From NCBI GenBank assembly GCA_030145055.1, contig JAQYWK010000002.1:558001-622000 (forward strand): a stretch of DNA of 64,000 bases. Reading direction: 5' to 3'. The first letter of the stretch is position 1. The number at the start of each line of letters is the position of its first letter. Source of the stretch: Desulfovibrio sp. (GTDB taxonomy: Bacteria > Desulfobacterota > Desulfovibrionia > Desulfovibrionales > Desulfovibrionaceae). The notes beneath the pieces were generated by a model, which made no database searches, was not told the origin of the DNA, and saw only the letters and a program-made list of their open reading frames with translations. A program made the position numbers and the translations under genes. This document shows positions 31,195 to 40,326 of the stretch, piece after piece.

Positions 31195-31872
31195 TTACTG
31201 CTCACCACTATATACGAAAGGAAAAAGTATAAGACCGGCTCCGCTGAACAAAGCAGACGAGGAAAGAATTATCCCCATCCACGAGGATTGATCAAGAACC
31301 GTAACCCCAGAAAAGACCGAAGTCATCAGTTGAATCGCACCGAGTAGGATAGGAAGAAGCAGCGGGAAAAGAATCACTGATAAAAGAGATTCCCTTGCAG
31401 CTTGTCCCTGAGATATTGCCCCGAGCAATGCGCCAAGAGAAACAAGTCCCCAGTCAGCAGCCAGCACAGTGATAGCAAATATAGAGAACGAGCCCTTCAA
31501 ATCCTGCCCTAAAAATACGACCGTAGCAGGTAGAAAGACTAATTGCGAACAAAGAAGCAAGACGAATCCAGCTAATCCTTTGCCGAACCAGACAGCATGA
31601 AGAGGAACAGGAGAAGACAAAAGACCAAGCCTTGCTTCGTTTGCTTCTTCCATTGAAAACAAAGTATTAAAAACAAGCACTAGCCCAAATGATGATGCGA
31701 GCCAAAATATAGTTGATGCGGCTTGCGCTTCCACAAGTTGCCCTGCCGGACGTGAAAGACTGAAAACAAAGATTAGCAAAAGTCCCAAAAGAACTGCCTG
31801 CGTCAATCCCTGTCCGCCGCCAAGAGAAAGCTTTAGATCCTTCGATGCAATGGTGAGTCCTCGTTTTAACAT
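31195..31872 (-). CDS. ccmB: CcmB, heme exporter permease
   Basis: 225 residues with six membrane helices and CcmB features: FNTLFSMEEANEARLGLL and GKGLAGFVLLL near the N-terminus. It forms the membrane part of CcmABCD, which releases heme-loaded CcmE. Its start overlaps the ccmA stop by 7 bases. Confidence 0.9.
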   Translation of the reverse strand: MLKRGLTIASKDLKLSLGGGQGLTQAVLLGLLLIFVFSLSRPAGQLVEAQAASTIFWLASSFGLVLVFNTLFSMEEANEARLGLLSSPVPLHAVWFGKGLAGFVLLLCSQLVFLPATVVFLGQDLKGSFSIFAITVLAADWGLVSLGALLGAISQGQAARESLLSVILFPLLLPILLGAIQLMTSVFSGVTVLDQSSWMGIILSSSALFSGAGLILFPFVYSGEQ

Positions 31873-32546
31873 GACGACCCTCCGAGAACTGCATCCTGAT
31901 CAAAATCAGCGGCAGTCCCGAGATATTCCATCTTATTATTTGCGATCCCGAGAATTCTATCGGCAAGGGTCGTATCATGATTCACATCATGGCTGATCCA
32001 GACAATCGCAGCACCTCGATCGCGCAAAGCAACAACTTCATCACGAAGCAGTTTCAGAGACGATTTATCAAGCCCAGTTCCCGGTTCATCAAGAAAGAGA
32101 AGATCAGGATCAATCAGGAAAACCCGGGCTAAATTAAGACGCTGAGCCATTCCCCGTGAAAAAGAACCCGCCATCTCTTCCGCCGCCCTTTCAAGCCCTA
32201 CTCGTTTAAGTAACCCCATAAGATCATCACGAGAAGGAGAAAGGTCGTACATTGAAGCCCAGAAGGACAAATTATTTAAAGCTGTAAGACCGGGATAAAT
32301 GAACGTTGAATGTCCGAGATATGCAGTCTTTTCGGGCTTAGTAAGAATATCCGCAGTTCCGGCAGAAGCCCTTGAAAGGCCCGCCATAATCTTTAGCAAA
32401 GTAGTCTTACCAGCGCCATTACGACCTACCACAAGAAGGATCTCCCCTCTGCGTACGTCACAGCTAACGTTCTTGAATATCAGCCTAGTTCCAAAAAACT
32501 TGGCAGCTTTACGCACCTTAAGGGCGATACTATCATTACTATCCAC
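31866..32546 (-). CDS. ccmA: CcmA, heme exporter ATPase
   Basis: 226 residues with Walker A GRNGAGKTT, signature FSRGMAQRLNLARV (a usual CcmA variant of LSGGQ) and Walker B LLFLDEPGTGLD. ATP hydrolysis drives release of holo-CcmE. It lies 11 bases after ccmF and overlaps ccmB. Confidence 0.92.
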   Translation of the reverse strand: MDSNDSIALKVRKAAKFFGTRLIFKNVSCDVRRGEILLVVGRNGAGKTTLLKIMAGLSRASAGTADILTKPEKTAYLGHSTFIYPGLTALNNLSFWASMYDLSPSRDDLMGLLKRVGLERAAEEMAGSFSRGMAQRLNLARVFLIDPDLLFLDEPGTGLDKSSLKLLRDEVVALRDRGAAIVWISHDVNHDTTLADRILGIANNKMEYLGTAADFDQDAVLGGSSC

Positions 32547-32557
32547 TTAAGGCCGCC

Positions 32558-34435
32558 TTAGCTTAAACGAGTCTTCCTGAATGCCATCAGTCCGAAGAGG
32601 CACATGAGCGTTCCACCGATCCACATCCAGTTGATCAAAGGATTCACACTGATTTTCAGCGTGACTGCGCCGGTATTATCAACCCCGAGCAATACGCCAT
32701 AAATCTCATCTATCAATCCAGGAATGACAGAAACCTCAGCAAATGGCTCAGGGAAATTCTGATATAGTCTGCGTTCAGGATTTAAAAGTCCAACGAGCTT
32801 TCCGTCTTTAGTAACTTCAATAAGTGAAGCTATTTTGGCGATTGCAGGAGTCTGACTTTCAGTTAATGTCTTATAAGTCAGAGTATAATCGCCGATCTGA
32901 GCAGTTTCGCCCTTCGCAAGAACAAACTCATCGACAATCTGATTCGGACCGGACCATGCCACTCCGAGAAATACTAAAGCAACACCGAAATGAAGTCCGT
33001 AAATCCCCATGGTAGAGGTAACCTTACGAACCTCGGGAAGGAAAATAAATACTCCGACGATTCCAGCCAAAGCAGCTATGGATGCGGCAGAGGTAATAAG
33101 CCCGAGCGGATGATGCAATCCTGCCATCCAACTGACTCCAAGGCCAGCCAAGAATGCGACAAGAACAAGCACAAGTCCGCGCTTATCTCTGATTCCTTCT
33201 TTCCAACTGAACCAAGGACAGACCGCAAAAATAATAATCAGCAGTGAGAACAACGGCAGACAGACGCGGTTGTAAAAATTAGCATCTAGCCCGACAGTGT
33301 TTGCACTCCACATTTTACTAATGACAGGCCACATTGTGCCAAGTCCTACAATAAGTCCGAGAGCAAGAAGCGCCCATGCGGCAACAACAAGAAGCCCCTG
33401 TCTACTGTCAAGCCCTGCAATACTCTTTGCATCAATGCGCTTACCAATGACCAGAACCATCGCGGTCAAAACGAGCGCGGCCATCATAAACACTGCAAGC
33501 GGAAGGCCTACGCCTCCTTCACCAAAGGCGTGAAGGGACTGAACAACTCCACTACGAACCAAATATGTTCCGAAAATACAAAGCAAGAAGGTCAAGCTCA
33601 TCAGGAAAACATTAGTTTTCTGTAAAGCTTTTCTCTTAAACTCAATGATTGCGGTGTGCATGAAAGCAGTAGCGCTGAGCCACGGAATGAGTGAAGCATT
33701 TTCTACTGGATCCCATGCCCAGTAACCACCCCAGCCAAGCTCCATGTACGACCACCAGCCGCCGAGAATGATTCCCGCTGTAAGGAAAACCCATGAAAGG
33801 ATATTCCAGTTACGACAAAACTTGACCCACGATTTTGCTTCGCCGCAAATAAAAGCAGCAAGAGCAAGCATGGCAGGACTAGTGAAGCCTGCATATCCCA
33901 AGAAAAGGAGTGGCGGATGAAAAATCATGCCCGGATTTCTAAGTAGTGGGTTAAGCCCTCTACCGTTTAGCGGAACAGGGACTAGCTCCATAAAAGGACT
34001 GGACCAACAAGTAACAAGCAAAAGGAAAAATGCCTGTACGAGCATGTAAAGGAGCCAATAATATAAACGTGTTTTTTCAGAAAATTCTTTGAAAAGACTA
34101 AACCTTGAAAAAACAACACCCATTATGGAGATTGATAAAATCCAGAAAAGCAAAGAACCTTCAGCTCCAGCCCAAAAGGATGTAATTGTATATAAAAGCG
34201 GCAATGTATTATCTACATGCTCGTAGACATACATATAAGAATAGTCGCGACTAAGAAGAGCTACTGTCAAAATTACACTTGCGAGCGTTATAAGACCTGC
34301 AACAACTAAATTAGCACGGTCCAATAAAACAAGTACGTTGCGCCTGCCTGTCAATAGAGACAAACACGCATAAGCACCTGCACCGAGGGCGGCTAAAAGT
34401 GCAAGTAAAAGCATCAGATTGGCAACAATTTGCAT
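32558..34435 (-). CDS. ccmF: CcmF, cytochrome c heme lyase
   Basis: 625 residues with many membrane helices. The WWD domain reads GWWSYMELGWGGYWAWDPVENASL (given here in part: GWGGYWAWDPVENASL), with conserved His residues on either side (NPGMIFHPPLLFLGYAG, FMHTAIIEF). CcmF attaches heme from CcmE to apocytochrome c. In this operon it must do so without CcmH, which is absent. It follows ccmE after 100 bases containing a hairpin. Confidence 0.95.
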   Translation of the reverse strand: MQIVANLMLLLALLAALGAGAYACLSLLTGRRNVLVLLDRANLVVAGLITLASVILTVALLSRDYSYMYVYEHVDNTLPLLYTITSFWAGAEGSLLFWILSISIMGVVFSRFSLFKEFSEKTRLYYWLLYMLVQAFFLLLVTCWSSPFMELVPVPLNGRGLNPLLRNPGMIFHPPLLFLGYAGFTSPAMLALAAFICGEAKSWVKFCRNWNILSWVFLTAGIILGGWWSYMELGWGGYWAWDPVENASLIPWLSATAFMHTAIIEFKRKALQKTNVFLMSLTFLLCIFGTYLVRSGVVQSLHAFGEGGVGLPLAVFMMAALVLTAMVLVIGKRIDAKSIAGLDSRQGLLVVAAWALLALGLIVGLGTMWPVISKMWSANTVGLDANFYNRVCLPLFSLLIIIFAVCPWFSWKEGIRDKRGLVLVLVAFLAGLGVSWMAGLHHPLGLITSAASIAALAGIVGVFIFLPEVRKVTSTMGIYGLHFGVALVFLGVAWSGPNQIVDEFVLAKGETAQIGDYTLTYKTLTESQTPAIAKIASLIEVTKDGKLVGLLNPERRLYQNFPEPFAEVSVIPGLIDEIYGVLLGVDNTGAVTLKISVNPLINWMWIGGTLMCLFGLMAFRKTRLS

Positions 34436-34488
34436 TTTATGTCAACTCCATAAACGGCCAGATTAATTCAAAATTTAGACATGAAAAG

Positions 34489-34518
34489 TCCTGCACAGGT
34501 TTTGACAACCTGGCAGGA
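34489..34518. promoter_or_regulatory. Hairpin between ccmE and ccmF
   Basis: Inverted repeat with one bulged base (34489-34501 with 34507-34518), 5-base loop, no T-run on the coding strand. Probably an intercistronic stability or attenuation element. Confidence 0.45.
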
Positions 34519-34535
34519 TAATTTCGCAAATATAG

Positions 34536-34952
34536 CTAGCCTTCGCGGCTTTCCTTTTCATACTTCGATGGACACTTGGTAATCAGTGAATTTGCTTTGA
34601 AAGACTTATTCCCGTCAACAAAAGCGCCTTCAAGAATAACTTCCACATCAGCTTTAAAGGTATCAGGAACCGCACCACGATAACTGACGCGGATAGTCTG
34701 GGAAGGGTCCTTCTGATCTGCAAGATCAAAAGTAACTCCGAGGCCACCATCAATTACCTTAATATTCTGTGGTCCGACTTTACCGAATAGTCTTGATTGA
34801 CTGAGCTGGCTTTCATCCATAGCAAGAGCTTCAGACACGTTCAGAAAGTATACACTATCCTGAGAAAGTCCTGAATATATAAGCCATCCTAATCCACCCA
34901 GAAAAAGGAATAAGGCTGCAATATATACGCCCTTTCCACTTTTTTTGGCCAT
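34536..34952 (-). CDS. ccmE: CcmE heme chaperone, CXXXY variant
   Basis: 138 residues. One N-terminal membrane anchor (about 9-28) and an OB-fold periplasmic domain. The heme-binding motif is C127-P-S-K-Y131, so the covalent ligand is Cys where most CcmE proteins have His (HXXXY). The Cys type is known from archaea and sulfate reducers and goes with loss of CcmH; neither CcmH nor CcmG is encoded here. The start at 34952 follows TGGAG; the frame extends to 35018 but would overlap the upstream gene. It carries heme from CcmC to CcmF. Confidence 0.93.
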   Translation of the reverse strand: MAKKSGKGVYIAALFLFLGGLGWLIYSGLSQDSVYFLNVSEALAMDESQLSQSRLFGKVGPQNIKVIDGGLGVTFDLADQKDPSQTIRVSYRGAVPDTFKADVEVILEGAFVDGNKSFKANSLITKCPSKYEKESREG

Positions 34953-34971
34953 TTTAATTCTCCATAATATT

Positions 34972-36027
34972 TCAAACGCCAGCGCTCTTTTTATCACGCT
35001 TAACGACAAGTTCTTCACGTCTCAGGCGGGCAAGTTCGCGCATATCAACGACCTGATCGGTCTCGTCCACGATCTCGCTGCCGAGTATTTCTTCCATCAC
35101 ATCTTCAAGAGTAACAACGCCGGACATTCCTCCGTATTCATCGAGCACCACAAAAAGATGCATACGACTTTCAAGGAATCTTACCAGCAGCTTGTCCAAG
35201 GTTATGTTCTCAAGAACAAACCTTACAGGTTTCATCAAGCTTGAAAGCTTGACGTCATGTTGGTCATCTGCGAGCGCTTCGAAAACAAAACGTCTGTAAA
35301 TAACACCAACAATTTCTTCAGTATCATCACCTGCATAAACGGGTATCCGGCTGTGCGGCCATGCGCTGTATTTGGCATGCGCCTCGGCAACCGTCATATC
35401 AACCGGTAGCGAAAACACGACTGTCCGGGGGGTCATAATTTGCTCAACAATTTTATCGTCCAACGATAAAATGTTAGCAATTGAGAGGGCTTCGTAAGGT
35501 TTAATAGCCCCGGATTGTCTAGTTAAGCTAACCATTGCGCTGATATCTTCTTCCGTCACCTCGGGGACTTTGCTGCCCCGGCTAACAAGACGGGAAAGAA
35601 AACCGCAGACCCAAATGACTGGGAAAAACACCCAAACCATAATCTCGAGAGGACGCGCAAGCATCTTCCCTAAGGTATCGCTGTAAACAACACCTAAGGT
35701 TTTGGGAAGTATTTCAGAAAATATTAAGATTATAAGAGTGAAACCAGCCACAAACCACGGCAAAGTTTCAATTCCATACACATTAGACCACGCAGCACCT
35801 GCAACAGATGCCCCGGCAGTATTTGCGACGGTATTTAAAGTAAGTATGGCTGTTATGGGCTTTTCTACGTTCGAGCGAAGGTTATGCAGGATTTGTCCTG
35901 ACTTATGACCTTCCTTACGGAGACGTTCAATTCTGCTCCATGGAAAAGAGTAGAAAACAGCTTCACTAACAGAACAGTAAGCAGATATTAGGGTAGCTAA
36001 CCCCACGGCAAGTATTAATTCCAGCAT
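34972..36027 (-). CDS. CNNM/DUF21-CBS membrane protein (hemolysin-like family)
   Basis: 351 residues: DUF21 transmembrane domain (about 1-150, four helices, with SEAVFYSFPWSRIERLRKEG and SEILPKTLG), then a CBS pair (about 195-320). The C-terminal CorC_HlyC domain of full-length members is missing; the protein ends in a charged tail. CNNM/CorB proteins take part in Mg2+ and Co2+ transport; the hemolysin name is historical. It stops 19 bases before ccmE on the same strand, so it may head the ccm transcription unit. Confidence 0.85.
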   Translation of the reverse strand: MLELILAVGLATLISAYCSVSEAVFYSFPWSRIERLRKEGHKSGQILHNLRSNVEKPITAILTLNTVANTAGASVAGAAWSNVYGIETLPWFVAGFTLIILIFSEILPKTLGVVYSDTLGKMLARPLEIMVWVFFPVIWVCGFLSRLVSRGSKVPEVTEEDISAMVSLTRQSGAIKPYEALSIANILSLDDKIVEQIMTPRTVVFSLPVDMTVAEAHAKYSAWPHSRIPVYAGDDTEEIVGVIYRRFVFEALADDQHDVKLSSLMKPVRFVLENITLDKLLVRFLESRMHLFVVLDEYGGMSGVVTLEDVMEEILGSEIVDETDQVVDMRELARLRREELVVKRDKKSAGV

Positions 36028-36241
36028 TAAGTTTTTTGTTAAAGTTATAAAAAGCAGTGATCATCAACAAATCTGATGAGTCTAAAGTATCAGAAGGACA
36101 ATACAGACGCAATAGAAATAGAAAAGCTTCTAAAAGCCTGAACACCCCACAATATTGGAGTATTATTCACATCTAAAATACAATTTCATGACTGTGCCGG
36201 AAATTCAAAATAAGCAAAATAAAACGACCTAAAAATTTACA

Positions 36242-36269
36242 TTGACCTTTTACACTTCACAACTAAGAT
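36242..36269 (+). promoter_or_regulatory. Candidate promoter of the glycosyltransferase gene
   Basis: TTGACC (36242-36247), 16-base spacer, TAAGAT (36264-36269). A transcript would start near 36276, three bases before the annotated ATG, which would make it leaderless. Confidence 0.4.
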
Positions 36270-36278
36270 AGCGCGATA

Positions 36279-37283
36279 ATGAATCTTTACGAAACACAAC
36301 ATAAAATAATTTTCAGACTCAGCGCACTTGGCGACCTTGTTCTGACTACTGGCGTCATAGAATTCTGGTCAAAAAAATATGGCTGGACCTTCACCGTTGT
36401 CACAAAACAGCAATACGCCGCTCCTCTTGAGAACAATCCCCACGTAACTGAGATTATATCCCTCGATAAAGAAGACCTCGGGGATCTTGCATGGATCGTT
36501 AAAGCTGGCGAGATTGCAAAACGTTACGCCGGTTGTGAATTGATAGATCTACACTCAACCTTACGCTCGAGGATTCTCGCAATGCGCTGGCGTGGCCCTG
36601 TTTCGCGCTACAAGAAATTCAGCATCGAACGCAGACTATTTAAATTGACCCGCTCAGGATCGCTTGAAAAGAAACTGGAAGATACAAGGGTCACGGTCCG
36701 CTATGCCTCCGCAACCGAAAAAGAACTCCCTGATTCTAAAGAACTTCTCCCCCGCATTCATCTAACTGATGCGGAAAAATCCGAAGCGTCTTCACTAATG
36801 AATGATCATAATTTAAATAAAAATTTCATTGCACTCCACCCTTACGCGACACATCCAGACAAATCGTGGCCGCGTGACTACTGGCTTGATCTTATCAAAA
36901 AGCTGGATGAACAAGACATTCAGTGGGCGGTGATAGGCAAGGATAAGTTCAATCTCGCTGTAACTAAATCTGAATGGAATTTCACGAATAAGCTATCACT
37001 CAGGCAAACCTGCGCACTGCTTCGTGAAGCTAAATTTCTGGTAACGGGTGATTCAGGCCCAATGCACCTTTCCTCCGGCGTCGGAACGCCTGTCATCGCC
37101 ATGTTCGGCCCGACTTCGAAGGCGTGGGGCTTTTACCCGGCTGGCGAAAAAGACGTAATACTAGAATCAGACATGGATTGCCGCCCCTGTTCACTTCACG
37201 GGAAAAGCAATTGCGAAAAGAATCAGGAATGTTTGAAAAAGGTAAAAACCGAAGATGTCATGCGGGAAATATTAAACGGATAG
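36279..37283 (+). CDS. Glycosyltransferase family 9 (heptosyltransferase-like)
   Basis: 334 residues of the GT-B fold. The N-terminal half begins KIIFRLSALGDLVLTTGVIEF, the usual GT9 opening; the C-terminal half has FIALHPYATHPDKSWP, then VTGDSGPMHLSSGVGTPVIAMFGPTS, the nucleotide-sugar site. Such enzymes add heptose or other sugars to the LPS inner core at the cytoplasmic face. A Cys-rich tail (CRPCSLHGKSNCEKNQEC) occurs in many GT9 proteins. It stands alone, with no SD in front of the ATG. Confidence 0.88.
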   Translation: MNLYETQHKIIFRLSALGDLVLTTGVIEFWSKKYGWTFTVVTKQQYAAPLENNPHVTEIISLDKEDLGDLAWIVKAGEIAKRYAGCELIDLHSTLRSRILAMRWRGPVSRYKKFSIERRLFKLTRSGSLEKKLEDTRVTVRYASATEKELPDSKELLPRIHLTDAEKSEASSLMNDHNLNKNFIALHPYATHPDKSWPRDYWLDLIKKLDEQDIQWAVIGKDKFNLAVTKSEWNFTNKLSLRQTCALLREAKFLVTGDSGPMHLSSGVGTPVIAMFGPTSKAWGFYPAGEKDVILESDMDCRPCSLHGKSNCEKNQECLKKVKTEDVMREILNG

Positions 37284-37310
37284 TGGGCAACGGATAAACA
37301 CCCAACCTGA

Positions 37311-37961
37311 TTAAAGCCAATATTTCTTAAGCTCTTCTTCATGCTCTTTGATGAAAGTGGCCACAGCGGCAGGAACATGAGGAGCAACATCTTTCCCAGC
37401 CTCCCACGTCTCGCGAACGAATGTAGAGCTGATTCTGAAATCGAAATCATCGATTATGTAAATTGACTTGCCACCCTCGACTTTCCATACATTGTCAGAA
37501 ATATTTACAATACCTTCAAAAACGGACCGAAGCAGAGCGCGCATATCTCCATCATCCGCTTTAGGACGGCTGACAGCGATAATATTTGCAAGAAGTGGAA
37601 TTTGCTCCCAGTCTTTCCAGCAAACAAAAGAATTAAACGCATCCTGCCCCATGATAAAAAATAGCTCGTCATCGGGATAACGTTTTGCGGCCTCAGTCAG
37701 AGTATGTACGGTGTAAGTGGGACCATCGGCAACCATGTCTATATCGCTGACCCCAAGTTCTTCAAAACCGTCTATCGCCTTATGAAGCATTTCTAAACGA
37801 AGCTCAGCCGGAAGCATGGTCCCGCGCTTTTTATGATACGGATTACCCGCCGGAACAAACAACACCAGATCTAGCCCAAGTCGTTTCACAACACCGGACG
37901 CAACGTCCATGTGAGTATTGTGAACAGGATTAAAACTACCTCCGAATAACCCGATTTTCAT
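37311..37961 (-). CDS. nadD: Nicotinate-nucleotide adenylyltransferase NadD
   Basis: 216 residues with the nucleotidyltransferase motif GLFGGSFNPVHNTH at the start and ISSTFVRE near the C-terminus. It makes deamido-NAD from nicotinate mononucleotide. GAGG lies 9 bases before the ATG at 37961, deciding against a TTG start at 37976. proA lies upstream on the same strand, but a terminator separates them, so nadD may have its own promoter or depend on read-through. Confidence 0.93.
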   Translation of the reverse strand: MKIGLFGGSFNPVHNTHMDVASGVVKRLGLDLVLFVPAGNPYHKKRGTMLPAELRLEMLHKAIDGFEELGVSDIDMVADGPTYTVHTLTEAAKRYPDDELFFIMGQDAFNSFVCWKDWEQIPLLANIIAVSRPKADDGDMRALLRSVFEGIVNISDNVWKVEGGKSIYIIDDFDFRISSTFVRETWEAGKDVAPHVPAAVATFIKEHEEELKKYWL

Positions 37962-37974
37962 AAAGTACAACCTC

Positions 37975-38013
37975 AAAAAATTCCCGGTGAGCGCAAAAAA
38001 GGTCTCACCGGGA
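37975..38013 (-). terminator. Terminator of proA
   Basis: 10-bp perfect stem (37982-37991 with 38004-38013), 12-base loop, followed on the minus strand by ATTTTTT. It stands between proA and nadD. Confidence 0.85.
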
Positions 38014-38083
38014 TTTATATCTTAATCAATTTTAACTAGCAAATTAGTTTGCGAACTAATCGTCATTTTGAGTACAGCGCTAT

Positions 38084-39340
38084 TTAATTCCGTACTTCCC
38101 AGTTGCCAAGCGAAACAAATTTAGTACTTGTCAGTTCTGTCGCACCCATTGGTCCGTATGAATGAAGCTTCGATGTAGATATTCCGATCTCCGCACCAAG
38201 TCCAAGCTGTCCACCATCATTAAATCTTGTGGAGCAGTTCACCCCGACCATAGAAGCGTCAACTTCTCGAACAAAGCGCATGGCGCGTTCATGATCCTTA
38301 GTCAGAATAACTTCGGTGTGGTTTGAGCCGTAACGAGCCATGTAGTCCTGAGCTTCATCCTGACTTGAAACTACCTTAACAGTAAGTATCAAATCAAGGA
38401 ATTCATAGCCGAAATCGTCAATAGTAGCTGCGATGGCACTCTTTCCAAGCATAGACATGGAGCGTGGACAAGCCCTGAACTGCACAGTCGGTCCCAGAAT
38501 AGTTGCCATAGCTGGCAGAAAATCTTTGGCAATATCTTCATGAACCAGCACGCCCTCAAGAGCATTACAAACTCCGGGCTTCTGAGTTTTGGAATTCTTT
38601 ACGACATCAACGGCCTTTGCAACGTCGGCATATTTATCAACGAAAATGTGACACACGCCTTTGTAATGTTTGAGAACAGGCATAGTAGCCTGATCAACAA
38701 CAGCGCGAATAAGCCCTTCTCCGCCACGCGGAATGACAACATCAATATATTCGTCAAGTTTAAGCAATGCACTAACAGCCTCGCGGTCTGTAACGGCAAC
38801 CACCTGAGCCGTCGCGGCTGGTAGATCATGGCTTTCAAGAGCTTTATGTATGAGCGACGCCAGCGCCAAATTAGAATGAATTGCTTCCGATCCACCCCTG
38901 AGAATAATTGAATTACCAGCTTTCATACAAAGCACAGCAGCATCGACAGTAACATTAGGACGGGATTCGAAAATCATCATAATGACACCGAGAGGTATAC
39001 GCATTTTACCAACTAGAATTCCGCTGGGGCGTCTTTCCATTTTCTCAATTTCGCCGACAGGATCAGTTTGCGCGGCAACTTCATTACATCCCTGAATCAT
39101 ATATTTAAGGACTGCTGGAGATATTTCAAGCCGCTGCATGCGGGCACTATCAAGCCCGCGAGCTTTCGCAGCATCGAGGTCTTTACGATTTTCCGCAAAG
39201 ATGAATTCTTTTTCTTGATCTAACAATGAAGCAAGCTTTAATATCACACCGTTTCTAGTTGAACCATCCGCACATGAAATTTTGCGCGCTGCCTTTTTAG
39301 CCTTAAAAGCTACTTCTTTCATATCTTCTGACAAACTCAT
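38084..39340 (-). CDS. proA: Gamma-glutamyl phosphate reductase ProA
   Basis: 418 residues of the aldehyde dehydrogenase fold. The catalytic Cys is in KPGVCNALEGVLV, and the ProA signature VNCSTRFNDGGQLGLGAEIGIS stands near the C-terminus (shown in part: RFNDGGQLGLGAEIGIS). It reduces gamma-glutamyl phosphate to the semialdehyde in proline synthesis. proB is not adjacent. It is followed by its own terminator. Confidence 0.97.
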   Translation of the reverse strand: MSLSEDMKEVAFKAKKAARKISCADGSTRNGVILKLASLLDQEKEFIFAENRKDLDAAKARGLDSARMQRLEISPAVLKYMIQGCNEVAAQTDPVGEIEKMERRPSGILVGKMRIPLGVIMMIFESRPNVTVDAAVLCMKAGNSIILRGGSEAIHSNLALASLIHKALESHDLPAATAQVVAVTDREAVSALLKLDEYIDVVIPRGGEGLIRAVVDQATMPVLKHYKGVCHIFVDKYADVAKAVDVVKNSKTQKPGVCNALEGVLVHEDIAKDFLPAMATILGPTVQFRACPRSMSMLGKSAIAATIDDFGYEFLDLILTVKVVSSQDEAQDYMARYGSNHTEVILTKDHERAMRFVREVDASMVGVNCSTRFNDGGQLGLGAEIGISTSKLHSYGPMGATELTSTKFVSLGNWEVRN

Positions 39341-39655
39341 TTTGAACCACCTTCAATCAACATATATTAGCTAAATTTGCTTATTATCCACCAATCGATC
39401 AATTTGGGCTACTAAGGATATTGCAAAAAAGTCAACTACCAATTACGTATGTATTGCTTTTTTCGGCATATACACCGAACAAAATCATATTATTTTTTAC
39501 TTTTTTTGTAATCTTTTTCAGGCACTTTCATATTTTATCTGACTTTACAGGGGCTTAACTTTAAAATTCGGTTTTGACCTTTTTGTCAGACTACTTTATA
39601 AAGCGCACTTAACTTTGTGCAAAATCCATCAATATCTTGGAGGCTCTTCTTTAAT
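39341..39655. other. Gene-free divergent region between proA and the YfgM-like gene
   Basis: About 315 AT-rich bases, including a long run of T-rich sequence at 39478-39530. The right part contains the promoter at 39574-39602. No small gene or RNA was recognised. Confidence 0.5.
39574..39602 (+). promoter_or_regulatory. Sigma-70-type promoter for the YfgM-like gene and iorAB
   Basis: TTGACC (39574-39579), 17-base spacer, TATAAA (39597-39602). Transcription would start near 39609, with GGAGG at 39639-39643 before the first gene. Confidence 0.55.
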
Positions 39656-40309
39656 ATGGAAGATAACAAACAGACCACACACGACATTCTGGACCAGGTG
39701 CAGGAAGCTGCCCCCGAAAGTATTCACCCTCTTCTCGACTTTCTCATTACTAATGGAAAGATGATCGTGATTGGGATTGTAGCAATTCTTGTAATTGCAG
39801 CTGGAGCATCAGGTTACCAGTACACGCAGGAGCAGAATAAATTAAAAGCTCAAAGTGAACTTGGAGCAATTTTAATCAAGTATAGCGGCACTAAAAAGGC
39901 CGAAGAACTTGCGACATTCTTAGCTACGGCCCCTGCTGAGATGAAACCAGCTGTGGAATTGGCTCTTGCTAAAGCATGGATGGATGATTCTAAATTCATG
40001 AAGGCTGAAGCTGTCTGGGCTGAAATTGCAAAAGGCAACGACGCTATGGCTCCTGTTGCTTCTATCGGTCAGGCAAAATGTCTGATTCTTGCTGACAAAC
40101 CAGAAGAAGCGGTTAAAATCTTAACTGCACTCAAAAACACTTCCGGTGACACTTTTGGAAGCACCATTGACAGATTACTTGCTCAGGCTGCTGACAAATC
40201 TGGCAATACCCAACTTGCAATACAGGCTTACCAGGGTTTGCTTACCAACAATCCTGCACAGAAGCTCTATTTCGAGAGCAAAATAAAAGAACTTAAGGCT
40301 AAACTTTAA
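39656..40309 (+). CDS. Membrane-anchored TPR-type protein (YfgM-like)
   Basis: 217 residues. A short cytoplasmic N-terminus and one membrane helix (about 34-56) precede a helical, TPR-like domain rich in Ala, Lys and Glu. The architecture matches the YfgM/TPR_21 family, which assists folding at the Sec translocon or in the periplasm. The start at 39656 follows GGAGG at 39639-39643, with slightly long spacing. iorA begins 17 bases later, so it is probably the first gene of that operon; a link to oxidoreductase function is not evident. Confidence 0.7.
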   Translation: MEDNKQTTHDILDQVQEAAPESIHPLLDFLITNGKMIVIGIVAILVIAAGASGYQYTQEQNKLKAQSELGAILIKYSGTKKAEELATFLATAPAEMKPAVELALAKAWMDDSKFMKAEAVWAEIAKGNDAMAPVASIGQAKCLILADKPEEAVKILTALKNTSGDTFGSTIDRLLAQAADKSGNTQLAIQAYQGLLTNNPAQKLYFESKIKELKAKL

Positions 40310-40326
40310 TAATAAGGAGCGCATAA

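Noticed and set aside
40310-40326. Sigma-54 promoter directly in front of iorA
   Set aside because: The gap is 17 bases and has no GG/GC pair at the right distance; a sigma-70-type promoter further upstream explains expression.
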